The notes under the pieces were generated by a model that was given only the letters and a program-made list of their open reading frames with translations, was not told the origin of the DNA and searched no databases. Source: Sipunculus nudus (Eukaryota; Annelida; Sipuncula; Golfingiida; Sipunculidae). Taken from it: a stretch of DNA of 64,000 nucleotides. The position numbers were made by a program, and so were the translations under genes. Shown here piece by piece: positions 1-11,621 of the stretch. The first letter of the stretch is position 1, and each line of letters starts with the position of its first letter. The stretch is taken from assembly GCA_026874595.1 (NCBI GenBank), contig CM049318.1, forward strand, positions 47,348,456-47,412,455, read 5' to 3'.

Positions 1-840
1 CCATTGCTCTTTTATTTTGCGGATACACGTAGTCCCTTGTCGACTACCCGTATTCTAGTTATTCAACTGTTTACCTGCTAGATGTTACTTGTTAACAAGC
101 AATGGGTTTGTAAATATATGCCAGGTCTTTATATTATCGCCCAGTAATGAAGACGGATTTCCTGTGGTTTGATATTCCCCATAATTATAATGCGTATATA
201 TTAAATAGATAATAATACAACTGATATACCAGGAAAAGTGAATGTAAGGTAAGATCGCAAAAAGGAACCCCCACGAATCAATGATTATGTAAAAATCGCG
301 AAAATTTAACCCTGCTAATATGAAGCACACCAAGGTAATCTTGGAACAAGCGCATGCATCCATAAGCTCCATCTACAAGGATGTTCATTCTGTAAATATA
401 GGATGTTGTAAATAAAACAATTGAACTTTCCTTGGTGTTTCTTTCGACATGATGTAACGTATGAGGACCCTTATATATAAGTAAGAAAACAGGTTCTCAT
501 TGATGCGCCATTATTCATTTTAAAGGAAACAAAATGCGCTAATACATTTATCGACTTCTCTGATAGATTACGTTTTAACAGATTATTTATTTGTGCATTT
601 AAAAGAGTGCGAGATAGTGAACTTTCTATACTTTTTGCGTATTTTTCTTAATCTATATAAGTAATATTTCCGATACGTCTCTTGTTTAAAATTTTATCAA
701 ATTTGTGATTTTACCTCCCCCGTGTGGAACAATTTGTAAAGTTTTCAACCTGCCTTCACATGCATCTCTGGAAAATTGTATTTCAACTATTAAGTTTCAT
801 TAATACAAAATACTCACATACTTATAAGTCTTTCCCTTCT
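1..840. other. Unassigned AT-rich sequence
   Basis: No gene, RNA or repeat is recognisable. Short open frames on both strands show no family motif. The right edge may hold the unrecognised start of the LTR that follows. Confidence 0.5.
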
Positions 841-844
841 TATA

Positions 845-1546
845 TAATTACTGCCTTCCTCGCCTGGCGGGAATTGCATTCTCAGTTTAATCCGTACTGG
901 TTGAACTCTCGTTGTCATGCTAGCTTGGGGCTTTCTCGCCTGGCCGAGCCGGGTCGGGCTCATGTGTCGACCCTGGTATGTAGAGACACAGCGATGTTTT
1001 TCTAGATAATTCCTGTAACGTGTGTACTGTGTTAGATTCTTTAGATTGTTCGAGAAATGGAAGCTTCTCGGCTTTGGGTGAGAAGTTATAAATAGGGGGC
1101 TATGTTTTAGAGCCGAGAGAGAGGTGAGAGAATATTCCAGCGGACGGAAGCAAGTTAGTCAGTGTGTGGGACCTATCCGATTATCAAGTAATTTCAGGGA
1201 TTCTATTATTACTAACTCAATGTAATTTAATGCTGCCTGCCTCAAATTTACTTTCATGATTGTTACAATAGCTTTACATTGGACTGTTATTCATGTGAAC
1301 TGTTCGCCAGGTTTATACATTTTAAAGGACTTATCACTGTGACAGTGGTGGTATCCAGGTAATGTGCTCTTTGTTTATTTTACTGTGTGATTGTATTGAT
1401 TTGTTGTTATACCGCTGTTATACTGTGTAATTGTATTGATTTAGTGTATTGTAATGTTAGGGTTGTTTTAAGAAGAAATTATAGTTAATTTTAACGAAAA
1501 ACCTCTGACTTCTTTATTCATTTCCCTAGACATTTCACGCGACACA
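845..1546 (+). mobile_element. LTR of a Gypsy-like retrotransposon (left LTR)
   Basis: This stretch matches, by eye and over most of its length, the minus-strand LTR at 36182-36961. Shared blocks include the GC-rich segment near 900-960, a TATA box, the segment beginning gagccgagagag near 1113, the tract with tgtgacagtggtggtatcc, and the closing ttcccctagacatttcacgc-like end. It lies directly upstream of a gag-like reading frame in the same direction, as a 5' LTR should. The 3' end is set at gacaca (1546). The 5' end is uncertain because similarity fades to the left of about 850. No matching right-hand LTR follows the gag/protease remnant, so this copy is incomplete. Confidence 0.75.
1086..1094 (+). 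promoter_or_regulatory. LTR TATA box
   Basis: ttataaata is followed by a G-run and then the gagccgagag block. The same arrangement (TATA box, about 20 bases, gagccg-gagag) occurs in the two minus-strand LTRs at 36.6 and 52.8 kb. Its conservation in otherwise diverged LTRs supports a retained core promoter. Activity is inference. Confidence 0.6.
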
Positions 1547-1647
1547 TTGTTTTATCATACATTGTTTACAAGATTACATACTCATTACAATACATCGTTT
1601 ACAGGATTTATCTCAGTGGTTTTTTGTTATTGTTTTAACATCTTAAC

Positions 1648-2868
1648 ATGGCAGATTTCAAACCTGAGAAATTTGTTTACGATCCCGACCCTTATCAACT
1701 TGAACGGTTGACAAAGGAACAGTTGTTGTGTTTGGGACAACACTTAGGGCTAAGTGTGAAAAGAGCTTTGAGAAAGCCTGATATCATTGCTAAAATCATG
1801 CAGGATCTAGTTAGTAAAGGTTTAATTGATGAGAGTGAAGTTGAAACATAAAAAAATGACAGCCTTTCTATGCAATTAGAATTTAAAAAGTTGGAAATGC
1901 AACATGAGCTAGCATTAAAGGAGAGGGAGGAACATGAAAGGTTCGAAAGAGAAAGACTAGAAAAAGAAATAGAAACAGAAAGACTAGAAAAAGAAAAAGA
2001 AATTGAGTTAAAACGACTGGAGTTAGAAAGACTTAAACTAGAACATAGTCTACGTGCTGCCCAAACTCACAGTTTTGATGTTGCTAAACACATTAGACTT
2101 GTCCCACCTTTTCAAGAAAAAGAGGTTGATGAATATTTCTTGCATTTTGAGAAGGTAGCTGGAAATTTAAAAAAGGCTTAAGGAAATTGGACTATGCTGT
2201 TAAAAAGTGTATTGACTGGCAAGGCCAGAGAAATTTATACAGAGCTTTCAGTAGAAGCTGCAGCTGACTATGACCTGGTAAAGCGGTTAATCCTAAAAGG
2301 TTATGAAATAGTTCCGGAGGCTTACCGCCAGAAATTCAGAAATTGGGAAAGCGCAAAGATCAGACCTACGTTCAATTTGCTAGGAGTAAAGAGCAGTTGC
2401 TTGATCGCTGGTGTAATTCTAAAAATGTAATGAAAGGTAATGACAATTTGCGCCTGTTAATTTTGCTTGAAGAATTTAAGCGCTGCATTAACGCAGATGT
2501 TAAAATTTTTCTTGATGAGAAAAGTCCTGAAACACTTGACATTGCTGCTCAATTAGCTGATGATTATTCATTAACACACAAAATGTCCTTTACTAGCAAA
2601 TCAAACCAGTCATTCACAAACAATGATGTAAATCAGTATGGTCAAAAGAAGTTTAAAGCGCAGTCAGCCAGAACTAGTAGTCCTGATAGTTCAGCAAAGT
2701 CCATTGCTACATCTCAGTCCACGTCCACTGTGTCTAAGTCCAACCAAGTCCAATCATTTTCAAAGAAAATCTGTAATTACTGCAAGAAGGAAGGTCATCT
2801 AATATCTGACTGCTGGAAACTTGCGAATAAACCAAATAGCAAACCTTCTGGTTTCAAAGTCTATGCAT
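1648..2868 (+). pseudogene. Gypsy-like gag remnant (coiled coil, capsid-like region, zinc knuckle)
   Basis: This is a decayed Gag polyprotein, which in the family packages element RNA into particles. It starts at an ATG (1648) about 100 bases after the LTR. The first 67 residues form an N-terminal helix region of the kind found in animal Gypsy Gags. A strongly charged coiled coil rich in Glu, Lys, Arg and Leu follows (about 1870-2060). Next comes a capsid-like stretch (HIRLVPPFQEKEVDEYF and a motif with LTGKAREIY). The end carries a retroviral zinc knuckle of pattern CX2CX4HX4C (CNYCKKEGHLISDC, near 2780). Lesions: in-frame stops at 1849-1851 and 2179-2181, and a frameshift between about 2343 and 2365 into another frame, which then runs to a stop at 2868-2870. 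The family assignment is confident; the exact clade is not. Confidence 0.85.
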
Positions 2869-2965
2869 AGCTTAGTACAAGAGCCAGGCTCTTCTTTTAA
2901 TGTAAATAAGGGGTACAACTCCTTTATTGACTCTTATAAAGTAGTTTGATGCTACGGAGGCCCAA

Positions 2966-3740
2966 GTGCCGTCTGAATCCCAAGAAGAATCCGTAGCTTG
3001 CGGGGTTAAACCCTCTGTTGATTCCTGCGAGGAATTAAATAAGGCTAGGTCCTTTCAAGACACCTGCAAGGAGTATCCTTTAAATAAGGCTAAGTACTTT
3101 TATGACTCTTGCGAGAGTATTTCAAATGAGGCCAGGTCCACTTATGACAAACAGAAGTTTGTTTCTGCTGAGGAAAATTCCTCTGTTGACTCCCATGAGG
3201 AGTTTGATGATAAAAAGGATGTAGATTCCTTAAATGACTCTGAAAAAGAGTTTATGACTGACACTGTCAATGTCAGTTCTTTGTTTTATGAAGCTGAGGT
3301 AGTAGATTCCTCTCCTGATTCTGAAATGGAGTTATTTGAGCCATTCATAAATAATGGTTTTGTATCACTTTCAAGTGATTTTTCAGATTCTACCCCTATT
3401 AGAATTTTGAGGGACACTGGTTCAGGCCAGACTCATGTTAGCAAACACTTTGCCATTTTCTAATATGTCTTTTACTGGCGCACATGGACTTGTTTATGGT
3501 GTGTTTTCAGACAAGCACACTTCAGTTCCGCTTCACAGTATAAATTTAAAGTCTGATTTGATTTCTGGGAATATTACTGTGGGCAAAAGAACTATTTTAC
3601 CCTTTAAGGGAATTCAGTTGCTACTAGGCAATGATGTTGCAGATGACAAAGTAGAGCCTGTACCAATAGTGACAGAAAAGCCGTCACTTGATCAGGACAC
3701 TTATCCGGAAAGTCAGGAAATTCCTGACCTTTCACCTTAA
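2966..3740 (+). pseudogene. Gag-pol linker and retropepsin-like protease remnant
   Basis: A hydrophilic acidic linker of about 140 residues contains imperfect internal repeats of the pattern DSCEE/NKAR (about 2990-3170). It runs into an aspartic protease start with the active-site motif LRDTGSGQT (about 3410-3432). Just after this the frame shifts, and the second half of the protease continues in another frame from about 3435, ending with the flap/C-terminal signature GIQLLLGNDVADDKV (about 3610-3655). The order gag, zinc knuckle, linker, DTG protease is that of Gypsy/Metaviridae-type elements. Coding similarity stops at 3740. No reverse transcriptase, RNase H, integrase or 3' LTR follows, so most of pol is deleted. 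The element cannot be autonomous. Confidence 0.82.
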
Positions 3741-4361
3741 TGCATATTATGAACCATTCCTGGCCTCAAAACTATCACCAAATGAATATGTGCATTTTGA
3801 ATTTAGATGAAAATGACCCTTTGTATGTGTTTCTATGTCACTTTCCGGCAAAAAATGCTATATCATGGCGATTGGTGTTATTTCTCTTGAAAGTATGACA
3901 TTGACCTTGACCTTAATGCATGATATGTACCTTTTATGACCTCAGAGGTATTACCAAGTTTATGGGCAGCCTTATGTCAAATGTAATGACACTTTAAATG
4001 TTTTTATAACACTTTGGTTAAAAGGTTCCCATATCAGGACGAGTTTGGATTTTTTCCAGCGAAATTTGATATAATGTTAGTTGGAAATGACGCCTATGAC
4101 AGTTAGTTATGGAATTATGGCCATTTACTATTTCACCTCTAATAATGGAGCCCATCTTGGATGGATTTTTGGAAAATGACAGTTTGCCGTATGTGGAATC
4201 GGGTTGGGTCTTATTTGTGCAGGAAGACTCCATAAATAAATCCGTTTTGATAACATTTTTGTCCAACCTAAGTCATTCGTTGACTGGACTATAAAATCTT
4301 TAAATCAAATGTAGTCATCTTGGTATGCAATAAACTGTTGAATATGAACAAATGTCATGGA
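3741..4361. other. Unassigned sequence after the gag/protease remnant
   Basis: No pol domains and no right LTR were found here. There is a short direct duplication of ttgaccttgacct-like sequence near 3898. Otherwise nothing recognisable. Confidence 0.5.
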
Positions 4362-4491
4362 TGTTCACAGCTGCTGCCCAGATGGTACATTTACTGTTCA
4401 CAGCTGCTGTCCAGATGGTACACTTACTGTTTACAACTGCTGCCCTGATGGTACACTTACTGTTCACAGCTGCTGCCCAGATGGTACACTT
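4362..4491 (+). repeat. Minisatellite, 33-bp unit, 4 copies
   Basis: Four consecutive units begin tgttcacagctgctg (or tgtttacaactgctg) and end gatggtacacttac, at 4362, 4395, 4428 and 4461. Units differ by a few substitutions. Confidence 0.9.
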
Positions 4492-4544
4492 TAGTTTTTA
4501 GTATACAAATGAAATTTAGTTAAAACCTAGTCATTCATCATTTA

Positions 4545-4985
4545 ATGTGAAATCCTAATTATCAGGACACTGACCAGGTAGCACTGCGCTCAGTCAGATA
4601 TCACCTGTGAAATCCTAGTTAACCAAGACACTGACCTCGTTAACACAGTGCATATTCTGATATTACCTTCGAAATCCTAGTTAACCAAGACACTGACCTC
4701 GTTAACACAGCGCTGATTCATATATCACCTGCGAAATCCTAGTTTACCAAGACACTGACCTCGTTAACACAGCGCTGATTCATATATCACCTGCGAAATC
4801 CTAGTTTACCAAGACACTGACCTCGTTAACACAGCGCTGATTCATATATCACCTGCGAAATCCTAGTTTACCAAGACACTAACCTCGTTAACACAGCGCT
4901 GATTCATTATATTACCTGCGAAATCCTAGTTCAGCAAGACACTGACCTCGATAACACCGCGCTGATTCAGATATTACCTGCGAAG
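4545..4985 (+). repeat. Minisatellite, about 62-bp unit, 7 copies
   Basis: Units share gcgaaatcctagtttacc, aagacactgacctcgttaac and acagcgctgattcatatatc, recurring every 61-63 bases. The central units are almost identical and the outer ones are more diverged, as expected for an array that homogenises from the middle. Confidence 0.9.
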
Positions 4986-6785
4986 GATGACATTGAGAAC
5001 ACATAGATAGACCTGGTGGTGGATACTGTATCGTTTTGCCGTCTTCATTATAAAAGGCATGGAGCAGGTGCTCGTTCACTGAACCTCCCATACAAATATA
5101 TTTTTATGCTTATTTTAGTTTGTCGCAAGAAGCAAGGCGTTTACCACCTGTGGATTGTTCTTTTCAAAGAAGGGAACCAATTTACCATAACATTTTTGTT
5201 TTTGTACTGTTTGTTTTCAAGACCGATGAAGCATGCACCAGCTTGCAGAGATTATTGATTTAACGAGTGGCTGTGTTTGGCTGTTAATTTAGGAAAGGTA
5301 GGCCTATTGATTATATCATGATTATCGAAATGACGGAGTTGAACACATGGCAAACTCACTCAGTTACCGTTGTGTCTTGTAAGTCCATGTTATTGCTGTG
5401 TTTCTTTATCGCAGAATGCCAGTCATCATGATGTCAAAATTAATCATGTTGGCTGAGAATATTTAAATTATTGGCTAGATTTTTGATGGGCCCCTCTTGC
5501 CCAGTAGACTCATAACTCATACACAACATATGCCACTAGAAATATTTTTTTTTTTGTGGTGGGGAATAATAATTTTTCGGTCTAATATGAAAATTATATC
5601 AACTATTTTACAAATTATTAACCAAACCTATATCTCAGGCTGAGGACACACCGAACATCTCACGGATTATGCCAAATTCATTAATGTTTTAATGCAGGTA
5701 GGTTGCCATGTGATGTCATCTAATAACGCGGTCATCACGTAATTTAGACGTCACGCAGCAATCTTCAGGTAATATAGTAATGGCGTAGAGCAATAATGAT
5801 TTAACGATTCTCGTTGCACGATGGAATAAAGACTGGAGTTAGCATCAAATGTTTTATTGGTACATATACACATCTCTGTGCACCCTCGTGTGAGCTTTTA
5901 CTGCTTAAGCCACCTGTCCGCGGCATGACAAACTAATTTAAATAGTCATGGCGGCCGCGTCGTTACGCGTGTGGTTGCATTAGGAACAGCACTGCTTTGC
6001 ATAAAACTTTTAAAACTCTTAAAAAGATGACGAGTCTCTATGAGGTTCCTGAAAGATGCGTTCAGTTATCCATGGTCTGTTTTTTATTTAATATCAATGT
6101 GATTGGAGCGACACTGAAAAAGAAAATGACAGGATGGGTTACGTACACTGGATTATCCTACCCGTTCATTACTTTGAATACTTGAACGTTCACCAGTTTA
6201 GTTTCGTCCTAAATACGACATATGGTGCTCTAGTATTTGATAACGAATGGTTGAACTGTTTTAATATTAATTGATAACAGAATAACTCACCAGTTACAGG
6301 TGAAGATTAGCACATGCCGTAGTTATAACATGTGTAAAGATACTTTGTAAATTAATAATTAAGAGATCACGGACAGATTATTACAAACCCTACTTACCAC
6401 ATATTTTATAAATAGAATAAAATTTTTTTGTTGGTGTTCTAGGAAATTCTGAACATTTTGTAATGTCTGACCCTATGAGTCCGAGAAACACGTCCGGCTT
6501 TTGTTCACAATAGTAAATGCCGACAGATCACGCTGCGATAAGTCCTTGAAATTTTAATTTGAAATGTATCTTGATCAATGGGAAAAATTAGGAAAATGAA
6601 CCCCCTTAGGACACAATTTTTATCATTCCCGACAGTTCAAAAAAGGACATCTCCAAGGCGTGGCTACAGAGGAGTTCCGTTTCAAGTATCACCATCAATT
6701 ATAGATTCGCTTCAAGATTTACCGGAAGTACGGTAGACAACTCGTGATTTCAATAATTCAGTAGGAAATTACAAATACGAGTAAA
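4986..6785. other. Unassigned sequence
   Basis: Nothing recognisable on either strand. Reading frames of 60-80 codons have no motif. A T-run lies near 5545 and AT-rich tracts near 6400. Confidence 0.5.
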
Positions 6786-6955
6786 AGTGCGGCGGCAAAT
6801 GGAAAAATTGTTCAAATTGTGATAAAAGTACCAAATTTGGTACAGTTGTAGTATTGTACACTGGCTTTCATTTAAGAAGTAGTTCCACGAAATATTCATG
6901 GTATTTCAGGGGTGGATCCTGTAATTAGTTTGGTTGTACCGATGAATAAATTAAA
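6786..6955 (+). repeat. Left terminal inverted repeat, copy 1
   Basis: Blocks of this arm match the reverse complement of the right arm in the same order: agtgcggcgg, attgtgataaaa-taccaaatttggt, tttcattt, agtagttccac-aaat, and gg-tggatcctg. Indels and substitutions lie between the blocks. Confidence 0.75.
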
Positions 6956-7366
6956 TAATTGATAAATAATGTATAATCTTAAAGTGTTCGATCAAGGCCC
7001 TTTATTTTGCAAAACATGAAATACAGAAGTCTGCTGATGCTCTAACTTTACTTTCAAGGGAAGTTAATTCAGTTTAACATGCGACCAGATTAATGGAACA
7101 GGATGTATTTATTTATCAAGTACTGTGCAGAACTAACGCGATTTAGCACGCCTTTTTAATTTTGTTAACATGTATATATCGCAAACATGTTTCATGTAAA
7201 TTATAACAAAATATACCAATTACTAACTAAATAAAGGGTATGTGACAACAAGAATTATTACATGGGTATAATTATAACTATTTATGTTTGTCAATCAGCC
7301 TACTCAAGAGAAAGTTAATTATTCAGTAAAAATGTTTCGGAACTCTGCCTGTCTACTCTTCCTGTT

Positions 7367-7960
7367 CATATGAGGGCTCTAGACCTATTGAATAACACAC
7401 CTGTCAGAATTCCAATATGGCCCCCACAGCCCAATAGCTGAATTTCTTCCGCACGTGATAACTCAACAACAACAACATACTTCAGCTCTCCCAAATTCAC
7501 AGGGATGATTGTAACATACGAGGGCTTCAGACCTATTGAATTACAGACTTGCCGGAATTTCAATATGGCCACCAGATAATAATGGGTGATTTTCTTTCGC
7601 ACCGGATATCTCAACAAAATTTGCTTGATTTTTATCATTATATCCGGGATCATTGGTGCCTATGCGGACTCGATCCCTTTTCAATAACAAACCTGTCAGA
7701 ATTCCAATATGGCTCCCAGAGCACATTTGGGGGATATTCTTTTAAGCGCGATATCTCGACTAGAACATAGAACAAGCTTGATCTATCTCATTTACGCAGA
7801 GGTGATTGGAGACCTGTCGGAATTCCAATATGGCAACCAGAGCACTATCGTTGATTTTCTTTCGCAACAATATGCTTGATCTTTCTCAAATTCACAGGGA
7901 TCATTGGTGCCTATTAGGGCTTTTGGCCTATTGAAATACAGACTTGCTAAAAATAAAATA
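7367..7960 (+). repeat. Degenerate tandem repeats inside copy 1 of the composite
   Basis: A phrase like gaattccaatatggccacc recurs near 7407, 7553, 7696 and 7818, with a decayed form near 7950. Spacing is about 120-146 bases. Units also share caccggatatctcaac- and ggatcattggtgcctat-like segments. The same block occurs at the matching place in copy 2 (about 54700-55270). Confidence 0.75.
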
Positions 7961-8134
7961 AGGCCAACAGACTACACACATTATGTCAGACATATCATAT
8001 TTAATATTATTTGAACCAGTAGGATTTTCCCTCATGCATATGGATAAAATCCTGTTTCTGTTGTCATATTTTTCAATATTAACTTAATTTTTCACCCATA
8101 TGTAATTTAGTCCAGCACTAGCAGAAATGCTAAT

Positions 8135-9168
8135 GCAGAATTAGCAACATTGAATGCACATGGACTTAAGAACAAAATTAAATCAGTAGAAGTCAAACAA
8201 TTGATAAATAATCACAGTATTGTATGTATCACTAAGACATGGGCAACCACAGATAATGAATTTTCTGATGCGTTTCACGGGTACTATGGTTATGGAATAG
8301 TCAGGAAGAGTATAGGGAGAGGAGGGGTCTTAGTTTACGTGCAACAGAAATTAAAGGGTATGATGGTGCCTTAATTAATGAAGATAAAGATTTGGTCATA
8401 GTTTGCTGCTATATTGCGCCAGCAGGTTCATCATTCTATGTGGATGAAGATGAAATAAATGGTATCAACAGGCTGGAAATTTTATTGGTATATACTTTAG
8501 CAGAATTTGATGAATTTAATTTAATTCTCCTTGGTGATTTTAATGCTAGAACTGTAAATATAACAGATATACCAGATATTCCAGGAGACTGAATTACGTG
8601 TTTTACTCCTTTTGGTAGCAGTGTAGTTGATTATGTAATTGTCAGTAGTTGTCTACTTCATAAGGTAGATGGATCCTGTGTATTATCAGATGATCCGTCC
8701 GATCACTTTCCTTTAAGCTGTTCACCTAATATTATCAGACCAAGGAAAGAGCTTTCGAATGAACACATATGCGAACTGACAAAATGGGTAAAATTTTATC
8801 AGACTGATGAAGATAAAACAAATATTTCAAAATCATTAGAACAAATAGAATGTGCGTTACTTTTCAACACATTTAATGAAACCTTAAAAACATATCCGGA
8901 CAAAGCAAGTGAGGCATTGGTTAGTATTTATCAAATTATATTCTACAGAAATAAACTAAACTTTCCGAGACAATATGAAACTAATGCAACAAAATGGTGG
9001 GACAAAGAATGTGAATTTTGGAAAAATGAAAAATATATTGCTTTGAATAAGTATATATGTACAATATCAGATGGCGACTTACTTAATTATAAACAAACAA
9101 GACAGAGGTTTAAAAAATATGAGAAGAAAAGAAGGCAATCATCCAAGCCTCAGAGGTGGAAAAGGTGA
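8135..9168 (+). pseudogene. LINE AP-endonuclease region and linker, copy 1 (broken)
   Basis: This is the N-terminal endonuclease of a non-LTR retrotransposon, which in the family nicks target DNA to prime reverse transcription. Visible motifs are LNAHGLKNKI (near 8150), ICxTxTW-like VCITKTWATT (about 8220-8250), an RGGVLVYV strand, LILLGDFNAR (about 8525) and the terminal SDHFPL motif (about 8700). The residue that is normally the catalytic Glu of the ETW motif reads Lys (actaagacatgg). The frame shifts between about 8345 and 8392, and an in-frame TGA stands at about 8590. The linker before the RT includes a WWDKECEFWKNEK segment (about 8990-9035) typical of this LINE supergroup. It cannot make an active endonuclease. 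Confidence 0.85.
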
Positions 9169-9194
9169 TAGGTGCAAAAGACACTGGTTCCATG

Positions 9195-11063
9195 TGAAAA
9201 AACATGAGATTTTTAAATAAAAAGAAAATTGTTACAATAGTAGAACCGGTACGTTTGTATACAAACATTTTAAGGAACTTTTGAATTCATCAACACATGA
9301 AATTAATCAAGAGTTTAAGAATCCTACTCTGGAATATTTAAAAAATGTATTAGAAATTGAAAAGGAGACAAAGCTTGATGGACTCATAACACCATGTGAA
9401 GTACAGAAAGCCATAAATGAAATGAAAAAAGGAAAGGCCTTCGGGCCTTCGATATAGTCACATATCGTCTCATATATTACAATTATTTATTAGTGTATTA
9501 GGAAATGGATTTTCCCAGCCTCTTGGAGCAAAGCATTTTATGTACCAATTCACAAAAAGGCTTCCACCATAGATCCTAAAATATTATAGAGGTATTTCAT
9601 TACTTAATACCGTGGGTAAACTATTTACAAAAATATTGGCAAACAGAATTCAAAATTATGTTGATCAAGCTGGATTATTATGTGAAGCACAAGCTGGCTA
9701 TAGGAAAGGTTATTCAACAGTAGACCATTTATTTTCTTTAAAGGGATGTGTGCAGAATTATTTAACTGCTTTTGATAGTATACAACATTATTTTATTGTG
9801 GTATGTTTCAGTTAAATCTGGGATAAAAGGGAAACTCTTACAGACACTTCAGTCAATATTTAGTCAATGAAATCATGTCTTCTTACAGAGGAAGGATTGA
9901 CAGATTATTTTGAATGTACTAACGGAACTCGACCAGGGTGCATGGTGATTCCCCTTCTGTTTTCTTTATTCATAGATGAATTTTATGAACAAATTAATGA
10001 AACAGATTGTCATGGTATAAATATTGATGAATATTTGACAAACTTAATGACACTAATGTACGCTGATGATTTAGTATGCTTCGGCGATACAATAGGACGT
10101 CTCCAAGAACAAATAAACCAGTTGCAATTTTTTTCCTGTCAATTATGGCTTAAACGTTAATTTAGGAAAGACAAAAATTATGATTTTTAGACACGGGGGT
10201 TCATTAAAAAGAATGGGGAAATGGCACTATCAAAAATACTCAAATTGAAACGGTAAATTACTATAGATACTTAGGGGTAATATTTACAAGTACATTGTCA
10301 TGGTATAAAACCATATGGTAAGAAAGCGCAGGCAATACAGGCTGTTTGAGCAGTGACTCTCATAAAAAAAACTTATATAGGAAATAAAGTTGTTTATCAG
10401 TGAGCCAGCTATTTTATCGATTTGATTGTATGGTTACACCGGTATTATTATTTGGTTCAGAACTGTGGGGCTATGAAAGATGTGAAATAACTGAAAAAGG
10501 TGCAATATAAATTTTGCAAGTATATTCTAAAATTTAGCTCTTCAGCTCTAAACGCAGCATCATTGGGAGAGTTTGGGAGGCATCCGATGTATGTCGGTCA
10601 GTTATTAAGATGTGTAAAATACTGGACAAAACTACTAACATTACGGTAAAAATAGATATCCAAAGCGTATATATAACATGCTGTTTAATCTAGATATGAA
10701 TGGAAAACACACGGGTTACTCATATAAGAAGCAAATATGCAGCGAAGGTTTCGGGTATTTGTGGATGAATCAAGAAGTAGGAGACATTAGAATATTTTTG
10801 GCAGAACAAAACTGGTCTTGTGATGTAGAAGTAAATACTAAATTTAATTTATATGGTACTTTTAAATCTATGCTCTCAATGGAGAAATATTTACTGTGTG
10901 ACTAATACCAAGCATAAACAAGCGCTAGCCAGATTGAAATGTTCAAGTCATGATTTGATGATTGAAAACGGAAGGTATAAGCAAATTGATAGAGTTTGTT
11001 GGTTTTCAAGATTTGTTTGTAGAAATAAAAATTTAAAACGTTGTTTAGTTGTACATTTACGAT
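9195..11063 (+). pseudogene. LINE reverse transcriptase region, copy 1 (broken)
   Basis: This is the reverse transcriptase of the same LINE. Motifs in order are KAINEMKKGKAFGP (about 9410, the rest of the usual GPDGI block deleted), GKLFTKILANRI and EAQAGYRKGYSTVDHLFSL (9612-9745), AFDSIQH (about 9768), GTRPGCMVIPLLFSLF (about 9925), MYADDLV (about 10057), NLGKTKIMIF (about 10160), YRYLGVIF (about 10263) and a post-RT LLFGSELWGYE (about 10445). A C-terminal stretch includes LMIENGRYKQIDR (about 10955). The catalytic Asp of motif A is missing because the bases just before AFD are deleted. Several stops and frameshifts break the frame. The usual C-terminal Cys/His zinc-knuckle-like end is not seen. 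The motif set fits the APE LINE group (I/Jockey/CR1 relatives); the exact clade cannot be fixed by eye. Confidence 0.87.
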
Positions 11064-11105
11064 AACATTTTAAAAGAATGTACCCTGATAATTAAATATG
11101 ATCCG

Positions 11106-11123
11106 CCCCTGGAAATTCAGGGG
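11106..11123 (+). other. Hairpin downstream of the LINE, copy 1
   Basis: cccctg and cagggg are perfect inverted 6-mers around gaaatt. The same hairpin is present unchanged in copy 2 at 58219-58236. The left half with its preceding gatccgcccc also resembles, inverted, the caggggtggatcc block of the left terminal repeat, so it may mark an internal copy of that end. Confidence 0.55.
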
Positions 11124-11621
11124 TTTATTTCAGTGCTCATTTGGAAATGTCCATAAGCTCATTAATACAAACAACAGATATTTTGCACTAAAACAATAAA
11201 ACTGTACATGCTTTTTAAGCACGAAGCAACATACACATTGTATGATGAAATATGTAATGTTAATAACCCATACAACGTAAGTAGTACCCCCCCCCCTCAT
11301 TGCCCTCTCCCATCGTCTCCTATATTCACAAAGGAGATATCGACGAGATGTGAATTGGTATAGTGATTATACCTTACTTTAAAACAGAAGATTTATGTCA
11401 TATTTAACATTAATTAACTTTAGTTAACTACATGTCGTTGAAAGGCAAATAGTCATTTTTTAATTACAAATGTTTACATTAATGAGATCACAAAGGTAAT
11501 TTTATTACATTTCTCATGATGATGTTAATTAAATAGAACCAAATATTCTTAAATTTTACCCAATCTTTAAGGAATGTATAAGATGTAATGTAACTATGAT
11601 GATCTTCCGTGTATTTTTTCA

